A stretch of DNA of 48,001 nucleotides, taken from positions 1 to 48,001 of the forward strand of contig NZ_BDDQ01000019.1 of assembly GCF_002003465.1 (NCBI RefSeq), written 5' to 3'. Position numbers and translations under genes: made by a program. Position 1 is the first letter of the stretch. Every line of letters begins with the position of its first letter. This DNA is from Caenibacillus caldisaponilyticus (lineage in GTDB: Bacteria; Bacillota; Bacilli; Bacillales; Sporolactobacillaceae). Below are positions 7,713-15,576 of this stretch, piece after piece. The notes under the pieces were generated by a model. That model was given only the letters and a program-made list of their open reading frames with translations. It ran no database searches and was not told where the DNA came from.

Positions 7713-10680
7713 CCGTCGTCACCCCGTTTTGATTTGAATGGAACAATTCAAGCATATCCTCTGCCCGATAGCGGTGGCACGTCAACAAAAGGATTTGGTG
7801 CCGGCCGGACCATTCGCGCAGGAGTTCCAAGACGCGCGCCCGCCGTTCGCCGTCGAAATTGACGAAGCCGTCATCGACAATAAACGGCAGGTTCACGCGG
7901 TCATCAAAGAGCGAAGCGAGGGCGAGGCGCAAGGCGAGATAGAGCTGTTCCTTCGTGCCGCGGCTCAGCTCCGCCGCCTTAAACCAAACGCCGTCACGCC
8001 GTTCGACGGAAAATCCGTCGGCTTCGGAAAAATAGACCATGCGGTAGCGCCCGGCCGTCATGCGCCACAGATGCTCGCCGGCCAGCGTCAAAATGGTCGG
8101 CAGCCGGTTTTCCCGATAGATTTCTTCGGTTTCCTTCAACAAAACAAGCGCGGTTTGATAGACCGCCCACGCCCTTGCCTGTTCGTTGAAGAGCGAGCGC
8201 TTTTCTTCAAACTTGTGAAGAAGGTCGTCGTACGCCTCGTTTTCTTCCATTTGCCGAATCGCCGCTTTCAGGTCGGCGATCTCCCGGTCCACGGCTTTGA
8301 GATGGCGCTCCGCTTCCGCCATACGCGCATGGACATCCGCCTCGGTTACGCCTTGCCAGCGGCCGGAGCGAAGCCAGTCGAAACACGCCTTCAAATCGTC
8401 TGCGCGCGGCACCATCTGCCTCAGCTGCTTTAGAAGCTCCTCTGTTTGCTTGCGGTAGGCATCGTTCGCTTCTTTCATTTTTCCGAGCCGGAAAAAATCC
8501 TCTTCCGACTCGACTCCCGCCGCTTTCAAAAGGTCGCGGCATTCCCGCCGATAGCGGGCGATGTGTTCAACGAGCGCCGCGCGCTGATTGTCCAATTCCC
8601 GGGCCGCTTCCTCCAAGCGCCGCCGCTTTTCGCGCCTTTCCAAAGCGCGTTCCAGGCGCTTTTCCCATTCGAACGGATCCCCTGCCGGATCATTGAGCTG
8701 CTCGGCGCAAGCCGCCACCTTCGCTTCGAATGCGGCCAACCGCGCCCGGCGATCCGCGATCTGTCGGTCGATTCTTTCCAGCCGCGCCAACCGCTCCTGG
8801 ATGTTTTCGACCAAGTCAAAGACATCGGGGAGCAAGGCGGGATCGGCGATTTCTGGAAAGCGGTGTTGCTCGCACCAGGCGGCGAGCGCCGCCTTCGCCT
8901 TTTCCCGTTCCCATTCGAGGCGGTCCAGCTTTTGGATCAAAGTCTGATATTGCCCTTGCTCTTCTTTAAGCCGCTCTTCGCAGGCTTTGAGCTGGGCGCG
9001 CCGGTTTTCTTCCCGCTCGTACCGCGCTTTCAGATCGGCAAAATCGACAGCGCGCCCATGCGATTCCAGCTCGTTCCATCGGCGTTGAAGATCTTTCGCC
9101 TTTTCGTCCGCCGTAAACTTCCTTTGGACGGCGCGAAGGGAAAACCAGGAAACGAAAGCAAGAACGGTGCCGAAGGCGGCAATCCCCCAAGCGAATGGCG
9201 CTCCCCGCGCCATCAACCAAAGGAAAAGCAAAACGGACAAGACCGCAACGGATAACGAGAGCCCATATTTCAAACGCCCGAAGAATCGTGCCAGCGCCCG
9301 CTCGCTTTCCAGTGCCTCCCGCTCGCGGACCAGCCATTCTCTTTCCCGTTCCAGTCGCTCCGGAGCGCGGGCCATGATCTTTTCTTTCATTTCCTCAAAG
9401 GCCTCATCAGGCAGCGCTTCGCGGGAGAGCTCGGCGCATTTTTCTTTTAACGCCTTGATTTTTGCCGCCGTTTCTTCCACGGCGAGTTCAAGCGCTTCCT
9501 GCGTTTTCGCGAGCCGTTCCCACTCGTCGTGCCGATCGTTGAGTGCCTTTTTTGCGTCCAAACCGGTATCGGCTTCTTTAAGCATAGGCAGCGCGGCAGG
9601 ATCGGCATTCAGGCGGCGAAGGCGATCGGCGAGCGCCGCCTCTTCCGCGCGGCGCGTTTCATCGAGCGCCGCCAACTCCCGGCGCCATGATTCGGCGTCG
9701 GCGCTTTCCTTAAGCAGGCGGCGGATGTCGCGCTCACGGGCCAAGATCGGGTCGTCGTCCCCGCAAGCGGCGATGTCCGCTCGGATCGCTTCCAGCCGCT
9801 TATCGAATTCATTTTTCTGGGCTTCAAGGGTCACGATTTGCGCGCGCCAGCGCTCATAACGTTCCAAGCCGTTTTCCGGAAAACGCGAGGCGGCGGCGAG
9901 TTCGTCCTGCGCTTTTTTGGCGGATTCGTACTCGATCATGAGCGGCTCGCACGCTTTATATCTCATAAAGGCGCGCCTGTCCCTTTCCAGTTGCGCGCGC
10001 TCCCGTTCCAGCTGCTCGCGCGTCCGTTCGCGTTCCGCAAGCGCGGCCTTCATTTTCCGGTAATCGGCGAGCTTCGCTTCCCAGCTTTTCAATTGCTCGG
10101 ACAACGCTTTAAGCTCCGCGAGCGTTTGGTTGGCCGCCGGGTTGCGCCCGCCCGGCTTAAAGAGTTCACCGGCCCTTTTTTCCAGCGTTTTCTCCAGTTC
10201 GTGAATGCGGGCGCTGCCGGCCATGCCGACGCTGAAAAGATAACGGTTCAACTCATCGGCTTTCATCCGCTCGATGCCGTTCAATCCGTCCAGATCGAAG
10301 CAGAAAACCGCTTCATAGATCTCGCGATCGACGCCTTGCAGCCAGTCGGCGAGCCGGCTTTCGTCGGCCACGTCGCCGTTTTCAAAATAAAGGATCGCCC
10401 TCCCCCCGTTTTTTCGAAGGTGGCGGACGACTTTGACCGTCCCGATCCCGGACAACGATAGCGTGAGGCTGCCGCCGATATCCTCCCGGCCGTCTCCAAG
10501 ATACGGGGAAAGTTCCGCTTTGCGCGGAAAGCCGAACAGGATGCACTTGATAAAGGCGACGAGTGTAGACTTGCCCGCTTCATTCGGCCCGTAGACGATC
10601 AAAAACGGGCGGTCGGTGAACGAGTATGTCCAATCGGAGAACCGGCCGAACCGGTCGATGTGCACGGCGGTGATTCGCAC
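7672..10680 (-). CDS. yhaN: YhaN SbcC/RecN-like ATPase
   Basis: 1002 residues from the GTG at 10680, which follows AGGGAGGAG at 6 bases; an earlier GTG at 10773 lacks an SD. The start MRITAVHIDRFGRF is the usual SbcC-like N-terminus. Walker A is GPNEAGKST (31-39), and Walker B (LPFIVDDGFVNFD) with the ABC-type signature (ELSRGTKEQLYLALR) is near the C-terminus. Between them lie several hundred residues of charged coiled coil interrupted by two hydrophobic helices (around VAVLSVLLFLWLM), a peculiarity of YhaN. With YhaO it should form an SbcCD/Mre11-Rad50-like DNA-end-processing complex, possibly at the membrane. yhaO lies upstream, separated by 223 bases containing a terminator-like hairpin. 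Confidence 0.9.
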   Translation of the reverse strand: MRITAVHIDRFGRFSDWTYSFTDRPFLIVYGPNEAGKSTLVAFIKCILFGFPRKAELSPYLGDGREDIGGSLTLSLSGIGTVKVVRHLRKNGGRAILYFENGDVADESRLADWLQGVDREIYEAVFCFDLDGLNGIERMKADELNRYLFSVGMAGSARIHELEKTLEKRAGELFKPGGRNPAANQTLAELKALSEQLKSWEAKLADYRKMKAALAERERTREQLERERAQLERDRRAFMRYKACEPLMIEYESAKKAQDELAAASRFPENGLERYERWRAQIVTLEAQKNEFDKRLEAIRADIAACGDDDPILARERDIRRLLKESADAESWRRELAALDETRRAEEAALADRLRRLNADPAALPMLKEADTGLDAKKALNDRHDEWERLAKTQEALELAVEETAAKIKALKEKCAELSREALPDEAFEEMKEKIMARAPERLEREREWLVREREALESERALARFFGRLKYGLSLSVAVLSVLLFLWLMARGAPFAWGIAAFGTVLAFVSWFSLRAVQRKFTADEKAKDLQRRWNELESHGRAVDFADLKARYEREENRRAQLKACEERLKEEQGQYQTLIQKLDRLEWEREKAKAALAAWCEQHRFPEIADPALLPDVFDLVENIQERLARLERIDRQIADRRARLAAFEAKVAACAEQLNDPAGDPFEWEKRLERALERREKRRRLEEAARELDNQRAALVEHIARYRRECRDLLKAAGVESEEDFFRLGKMKEANDAYRKQTEELLKQLRQMVPRADDLKACFDWLRSGRWQGVTEADVHARMAEAERHLKAVDREIADLKAAIRQMEENEAYDDLLHKFEEKRSLFNEQARAWAVYQTALVLLKETEEIYRENRLPTILTLAGEHLWRMTAGRYRMVYFSEADGFSVERRDGVWFKAAELSRGTKEQLYLALRLALASLFDDRVNLPFIVDDGFVNFDGERRARVLELLREWSGRHQILLLTCHRYRAEDMLELFHSNQNGVTTDDGLFVSDSLGRG

Positions 10681-10810
10681 GGCTTCTCCTCCCTTCTTCT
10701 GGCCGATGAGCATGAGCGGATAAGCGCCGCGGCGTCGTTTCCAAACGGCAAACGGGAAAACCGCCTTGATCACCGATGAACCCTTTCATCGGAACCCGGC
10801 CTTATCCGTT

Positions 10811-10843
10811 TCTTAAAAAGGCTGCGGCCTTCATGCCGCGGCC
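10811..10843 (-). terminator. Terminator-like hairpin between yhaO and yhaN
   Basis: GGCTGCGGC (10820-10828) and GCCGCGGCC (10835-10843) pair over 9 bp with one wobble. On the minus strand this is followed by TTTTTAAG. It would reduce read-through from yhaO into yhaN and may mean that yhaN has its own promoter. Confidence 0.65.
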
Positions 10844-10863
10844 GTCTCTTTTCCGCCGCGCTC

Positions 10864-10917
10864 TGTAAATGGCGGATTAGAAATCCTGATTATAAATGGC
10901 AAATTAGGAATCCCGAT
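10864..10917. repeat. 27-bp imperfect tandem duplication at the yhaO 3' end
   Basis: 10864-10890 and 10891-10917 are adjacent copies that differ at 5 of 27 positions. The second copy contains the last codons and the stop of yhaO, so the first is a duplicate of that 3' end lying just after the stop. Confidence 0.8.
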
Positions 10918-12127
10918 TTTTCAACAGGGAATCGAGCAACCATTTTTCGGCGGCGCGCCAAATGGCTTCTTCGTCTTCCGGACCGAGCGGATCCAAAAAC
11001 CGCCGGGCCTGGTGATGACGGTAGAGGGGAGCGAGGCGGTCGGCGAGCGGCCGTCTTTCATCCGCCAAACGGATGAGATCTCCGAGAAAGTGTGAACCTT
11101 GTGCGAGCTTGTCCCTGTCGTATTTCGGCGCGGTTTGATCTTCCAGCGCGGTGATCCAAACGAAGTCCTCGCGTTCGTCCTCCCCGTCCCGCAAAGCTTC
11201 GAGGTATTCATCCGCCCGCTCCATGAGATCCAGCGCCAAATCGCTTCTTCCGGTCAAAACGACGCGGAGCAGCACGCCGGCACCGGACCGGCGCCGCGCT
11301 TCTTTTTCCTTTAGACAAGCGCGGAGCAAAGCGTCCGGGTTCGGAGCGCCTTCGAGGTCGATCATGGCTTCATCCCATATGACGTCACCCGCGGGAATGA
11401 ATTCCTTCGCGACGCGGCCCCGTTCCATCGTGACGAAGTAAAAGCCTTTCTCACCCGTCTCCTTGGCGGACAGTCCTTGAAGCGAACCCGGATAGACGAT
11501 CGGAGGGTCATCATGGATGACATTCCGCTTGTGGATGTGGCCGAGCGCCCAATAATCAAAGTCTTTTTCCAAAAGATCGGCGACCGCAAACGGCGCATAG
11601 ACGTCGTGATCCGCATCGCCCTTTATGCTGCCGTGCAGGACGCCGATGTGATAGTCGGCGCCGGGCGCTTTGGTATAGCCGCCGAGCATGTTGGTCGTGA
11701 CGTGGCGCGTCGGATAACTGAAACCATAGAGGTGGACGGTCGGCCGCCCCGGCTTTTCAAAGCGCAATACCTCCGGATGCGGCCCGAACGTACGGGCGTT
11801 TTCCCCGTATTGAATGCCGGACCAATGGCTGTCGAGCGGGTCGTGATTGCCGTGGCAAATGAAGACGTCGATGCCCCGTTCGTGCAAGCGTTCGAGTTCG
11901 CGGCGAAAAAAGGCCTCGGCGCGCAGCCCCCGGCCGACGTGGTCAAAGACGTCGCCGGCAATCACGATAAAATCCGCCCCATGTTGGACGGCGAAATCGA
12001 CAAGCCGCGACCAGGACGAAAGGGTGCTTCGGCGCACGCGCGCGCCGATCGCCTCGGGCAAACCGGACAATCCTTGAAAAGGATGGTCGAGATGAACGTC
12101 GGCCGCATGGATGAAGGTGACCGTCAT
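10904..12127 (-). CDS. yhaO: YhaO Mre11/SbcD-like nuclease
   Basis: 407 residues. Calcineurin-type phosphoesterase motifs occur in order: AADVHLD (metal-binding Asp and His at 10 and 12), IAGDVFDH, CHGNHDPLD, a later VLHGSI, and ALGHIHKR. These are the five metal-binding motifs of the Mre11/SbcD nuclease fold. The C-terminal third is a family-specific extension rich in Arg, Glu and Asp. The protein is the natural nuclease partner of YhaN, encoded just downstream, and the pair probably processes DNA ends or unusual structures. In B. subtilis the two are co-transcribed with yhaM. Here cssRS has come between yhaN and yhaM. The ATG is preceded by a weak GGAAAG-type SD. Confidence 0.92.
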   Translation of the reverse strand: MTVTFIHAADVHLDHPFQGLSGLPEAIGARVRRSTLSSWSRLVDFAVQHGADFIVIAGDVFDHVGRGLRAEAFFRRELERLHERGIDVFICHGNHDPLDSHWSGIQYGENARTFGPHPEVLRFEKPGRPTVHLYGFSYPTRHVTTNMLGGYTKAPGADYHIGVLHGSIKGDADHDVYAPFAVADLLEKDFDYWALGHIHKRNVIHDDPPIVYPGSLQGLSAKETGEKGFYFVTMERGRVAKEFIPAGDVIWDEAMIDLEGAPNPDALLRACLKEKEARRRSGAGVLLRVVLTGRSDLALDLMERADEYLEALRDGEDEREDFVWITALEDQTAPKYDRDKLAQGSHFLGDLIRLADERRPLADRLAPLYRHHQARRFLDPLGPEDEEAIWRAAEKWLLDSLLKNRDS

Positions 12128-12355
12128 CCGCTTTCCTCCGTTCCCTTTATTTCCTTCATTTTATCACACCGTCACCCGAACGACCATTCGTATCCCCGCC
12201 GAGCGCCGAACTCGAAGGACAGCGCTTTCAAATTTACAAAACGCGCGTTATAATAACCTCAAAAAGCGCATGCAACCGTCAGCCCGGCGATAGCGCAACC
12301 GCCGCGGCAAACGGCGGCATGCCACACACCTTGCCGAACCGGAAGGAGGACCGAC

Positions 12356-12541
12356 ATGCCGACCTACACATTAACCGTCTATGAAAAAGACGGCAAGAAA
12401 CTCGTCGAAGAAACGTTTGAAGCGGCCAACGACCAAGAAGGGCGGAAGAAAGGGGAAGAGTTATTGAAAGAAAAGCATTTTGAACACCACACGAGCCGGG
12501 TCACTTCTTCCTCGGGAAAGCTTGTCCATTTTCACCGTTAA
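12356..12541 (+). CDS. yhzD: YhzD-like small protein
   Basis: 61 residues with an excellent ribosome binding site (GGAAGGAGG) 7 bases from the ATG. The sequence MPTYTLTVYEKDGKKLVEET, then an acidic EAANDQEGRKKGEELLKEK helix and a closing TSSSGKLVHFHR, matches the small YhzD family of Bacillus in length and pattern. The function is unknown. It is divergent from yhaO over a 228-base gap and convergent with cydB. A weak terminator-like hairpin follows at 12610-12638. Confidence 0.75.
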   Translation: MPTYTLTVYEKDGKKLVEETFEAANDQEGRKKGEELLKEKHFEHHTSRVTSSSGKLVHFHR

Positions 12542-12609
12542 AAGGAAGACGAAAACCATCGTTCTGACCCAAGGTTGGCGCAAGGCGCCCGGCCGATTGC
12601 CGATGCGGC

Positions 12610-12638
12610 GCCGGACCGCCCGGTATGCCGGCTTTTTT
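12610..12638 (+). terminator. Weak terminator after yhzD
   Basis: GCCGG and CCGGC pair around a 13-base loop, which itself contains ACCG/CGGT. A run of six T follows. The stem is short but the T tract is good. Confidence 0.45.
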
Positions 12639-12670
12639 GTAGCGCGGCGCTTTCGCCGTGCAATTCCTTT

Positions 12671-13738
12671 TTATTTGTTCCCCCGATCATCCACTGAATC
12701 CTTATCCGCGCGAATGTAGCGATGATCGGCCATAAACATCTTCCAAAAGAAAATGAAGCCTGGAAGAAGCAGCATCAAACCGATGAGGTAGGAAATCGAC
12801 AGGGCCCGAAACGTATTCGGGTCGGTAAACCCTTGCGCAACCGTTACATAAGGATAAACGATATACGGATAATGGGCTTTTCCGTAGGCATACCCGGCGA
12901 GCAAATATTGGACGATCGTCAAGACGACGGAAGCGCGCGGAACGCCGGGCTTCGCCTTCCCCTTTTTTGAATAAAACAAGGCGAGATAACCGAGAAGAAA
13001 AGCGAAGACGGCCAATAACAGCCAGAAAAAATTCCCTTGCAGGCGCAAAAACAACCAATCCGCGTCGTTTTGCAGCGCAACGACGATCATGACCGCCATC
13101 AAGAGCGTAAACGGGCCGAGCCCGATGGCGCTTTTGCGATAAACGCGGTAAGCTTCCTGATCGCCCGCCACCCGCGCATAATCGGCGAGCAATAGCGAGG
13201 ACAAATACAACGTATTGGTAATGGCAAAACCGGTAAAGGCATAAAAGCTTAAACTCATGAACAGCGTGGAAAAATCAAGCAACTTGACGCCGTTCACCGC
13301 GTGGATGAACGTCCCATGCGTGACCGGCAAAACGAGAATGAGCAAGGCCGGAATCATCACCCCGCTCATGCCGGAAATGACGGTTAAGACCCGCCGGTAT
13401 TTTTCAACGGCGGAATGGGAAAAAACGAGGAAGGCGCTGCGAAAGGCGAGGAGAAGCAGAATCACGCTTCCCGGCAAGAGCAGCGTCGATCCGAGGATGT
13501 CATTGGCGCCCGGGAAAAAGCTGTAAAGGCTGACGACGATGAGAACAATAAAAACGTTCGTCACTTCCCAAGAAGGCGACAGATACCGGTTCGCCATTTC
13601 ACTCGCGCCCAATTTTCCCCTGTTCATATACAACATCGACCAAAAACCGGCTCCAAAGTCGATCGACGCGGCCACGGCATAAACAAAAATAAACGTCCAA
13701 AGAATGATGACCGCCAACGTCGCATCCGCAATGTGCAT
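12671..13738 (-). CDS. cydB: Cytochrome bd quinol oxidase subunit II
   Basis: 355 residues from the ATG at 13738, chosen because GGGGCGG lies 6 bases upstream; the ATG at 13744 is too close to that SD. The protein has eight or nine hydrophobic helices, beginning with the family-typical ADATLAVIILWTFIFVYAVAASIDFGAGFW. CydB pairs with CydA to form the membrane oxidase that passes electrons from quinol to oxygen. The DFGAG segment in the first helix is characteristic. The gene follows cydA on the same strand after 223 bases, an unusually wide gap since cydA and cydB often nearly overlap. Paralogues of the YthB or CbdB (cyanide-insensitive) type are alternatives that cannot be separated by eye. 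Confidence 0.88.
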   Translation of the reverse strand: MHIADATLAVIILWTFIFVYAVAASIDFGAGFWSMLYMNRGKLGASEMANRYLSPSWEVTNVFIVLIVVSLYSFFPGANDILGSTLLLPGSVILLLLAFRSAFLVFSHSAVEKYRRVLTVISGMSGVMIPALLILVLPVTHGTFIHAVNGVKLLDFSTLFMSLSFYAFTGFAITNTLYLSSLLLADYARVAGDQEAYRVYRKSAIGLGPFTLLMAVMIVVALQNDADWLFLRLQGNFFWLLLAVFAFLLGYLALFYSKKGKAKPGVPRASVVLTIVQYLLAGYAYGKAHYPYIVYPYVTVAQGFTDPNTFRALSISYLIGLMLLLPGFIFFWKMFMADHRYIRADKDSVDDRGNK

Positions 13739-13961
13739 GTTCATCCGCCCCGTTAAAATGGAATGATTTCCGCAAAACGTTCTAAAGCTTACACGCAGCA
13801 AAAAGATGCGCTTGAATGCGTAGACGAAGACACGTCTTCCCAGCCGCTGTGGCAGATGGTTGTCCTGCCCTTGGAAGACTCGTCCGCCTCGCCTGAAGCC
13901 ATGCAGTCACACCCGCCCATTTTCAAAAATCATTCCCCATTCGGCGAGACTCAGTCGCCGG

Positions 13962-15308
13962 TTATAGGCTCTCCGGTTTGCCGGAGGACGGCGGCAAATC
14001 GTTGGCCACGGGATGCCTTCGAAACAAAAAGTACAAGACGAGAAGCGCCGCGATTAAGAGAACGATATAAACGGCGAGAAAAAGCGTGAACAGCCCGGCC
14101 AAATGACCGGCTCCGGTCACGGCTTCCTCCGTGCGCATCACGCGGTAGATCACCCACGGCTGCCGGCCCGTGCAGGCAAAAATCCAACCGAACTCAATGC
14201 CTAATATCGCGAGCGGACCGGAAGCAACAAAGCCCCACATCATGATTTTCGGAAAAGCGGGCCGTCTCAATATTTTATTCCAGATGAACCCGATCACCGA
14301 TAAAGCCAACAAAAGAAAACCGATTCCGACCATGCCGTTGAACAAGACGTGGATAAAAAGCGGCGGCCATTCATCGCGCGGAAAATCGTTCAGCCCTTTG
14401 ACGCGGGCATCAAAGCGATTTCCGGCCAAAAAGCTGAGCATTCCCGGAATTTTCAGCGCGTATTTGACGTCTTGATCTTTTTCGCTCACGTAGCCTCCGA
14501 TGGCGAGCGGGGCGTGTGTTCGCGTCTCGAACAATCCTTCGGCCGCCGCCAATTTTTCCGGATTCCATTGGGCGACGCCTTGGGCCGTTTCATGCCCATT
14601 CAGCGCGGTCAAAACCGAAAAAATGCCGCCCACCGCGAGCGAAAGCATCAAGGCTTTCCGGTGGAAGGTGTAAATTCTTATGTAATCCCGTTGCTTCAAC
14701 ATTTTGTACGCCGCAATCGTCGCGATGAAGAAAGCGCCCGTCATAAAGGCGGATACCGCGACGTGAACGGCCTGATCGACAAAGCTCGGGTTCATGAAGG
14801 CCTGCCACGGGTGCACGTCCATGATCCTTCCGTCGACCAACTTAAAGCCGGCGGGCGTATCTTCAAACGTGTGGACATTGGTGATCAAAACGGCGGAAGC
14901 CATCGCGCCCAGCGTGACGAGGGAGACGCTTGCGATCCGCTGCCATGGCCTTAAACGGTCATACGCGTAGACATAAATGGACATGAAAAGCGCTTCGATG
15001 AAGAAAGCGTACAGCTCGATTTGAAACGGCAGGGAAATCACCTTTCCGACGAACGTCATAAAGCCGGGCCAGAGCAACATGAGCTGGACGCCGGCGATCG
15101 TTCCCGTCGGAATGCCGATGCCTAACAAAACGGCGAACCCCTTGGTCCACCGCCGGGCCATCACCGAATAATCGCGGTCGCCCGTTCTTTGATAAAGAAG
15201 TTCCGCCGCAAGAATCATGAGCGGAATGCCGACACCGAGGGTGGCAAAAATGATGTGAAAGCCCATCGTCGTTCCAAAAAAAGAGCGTGCAATCAATGTG
15301 TGCGACAT
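13962..15308 (-). CDS. cydA: Cytochrome bd quinol oxidase subunit I
   Basis: 448 residues from the ATG at 15308 (SD AAAGGAAG); an earlier in-frame start at 15359 has no SD. The N-terminus SHTLIARSFFGTTMGFHIIF carries the haem b595 ligand His region. Q-loop-adjacent helices follow, then NGMVGIGF and the C-terminal GRQPWVIYRVMRTEEAVT signature of CydA. The Q loop is short, as in Firmicutes and the CIO/CbdA and YthA groups. The enzyme is a high-affinity oxygen reductase embedded in the membrane. A second terminal oxidase, qox, is encoded 14 kb away, and a dihaem cytochrome c lies immediately upstream on the same strand. Confidence 0.9.
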   Translation of the reverse strand: MSHTLIARSFFGTTMGFHIIFATLGVGIPLMILAAELLYQRTGDRDYSVMARRWTKGFAVLLGIGIPTGTIAGVQLMLLWPGFMTFVGKVISLPFQIELYAFFIEALFMSIYVYAYDRLRPWQRIASVSLVTLGAMASAVLITNVHTFEDTPAGFKLVDGRIMDVHPWQAFMNPSFVDQAVHVAVSAFMTGAFFIATIAAYKMLKQRDYIRIYTFHRKALMLSLAVGGIFSVLTALNGHETAQGVAQWNPEKLAAAEGLFETRTHAPLAIGGYVSEKDQDVKYALKIPGMLSFLAGNRFDARVKGLNDFPRDEWPPLFIHVLFNGMVGIGFLLLALSVIGFIWNKILRRPAFPKIMMWGFVASGPLAILGIEFGWIFACTGRQPWVIYRVMRTEEAVTGAGHLAGLFTLFLAVYIVLLIAALLVLYFLFRRHPVANDLPPSSGKPESL

Positions 15309-15576
15309 GCCCGTTCGCTTCCTTTTTCCATGGTCTAGGTCTGGTTGTATTTTGCGCAACGGTTTCCCAAATTATTCTTCAATCGGTATGAAAATGGATA
15401 TTTTCCATGAAAAAGCGCGGGGCAAGCCCGGGGCTGGGCGTGTCGCAAACTCCGGTGACTCGCGTTTATGGTTTATGGCGGCAGCGGCGCCGTTCAGCCT
15501 CCTTGGCGCATTCCCTATCGTCCGCCAAACATCCGTTGATGGACAAGCGCCCACCGCACCCGATCGGGGACCGATG

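Noticed and set aside
13739-13961. A missing gene between cydA and cydB
   Set aside because: No frame with an SD and protein-like composition is seen on either strand; the gap is simply wider than usual.
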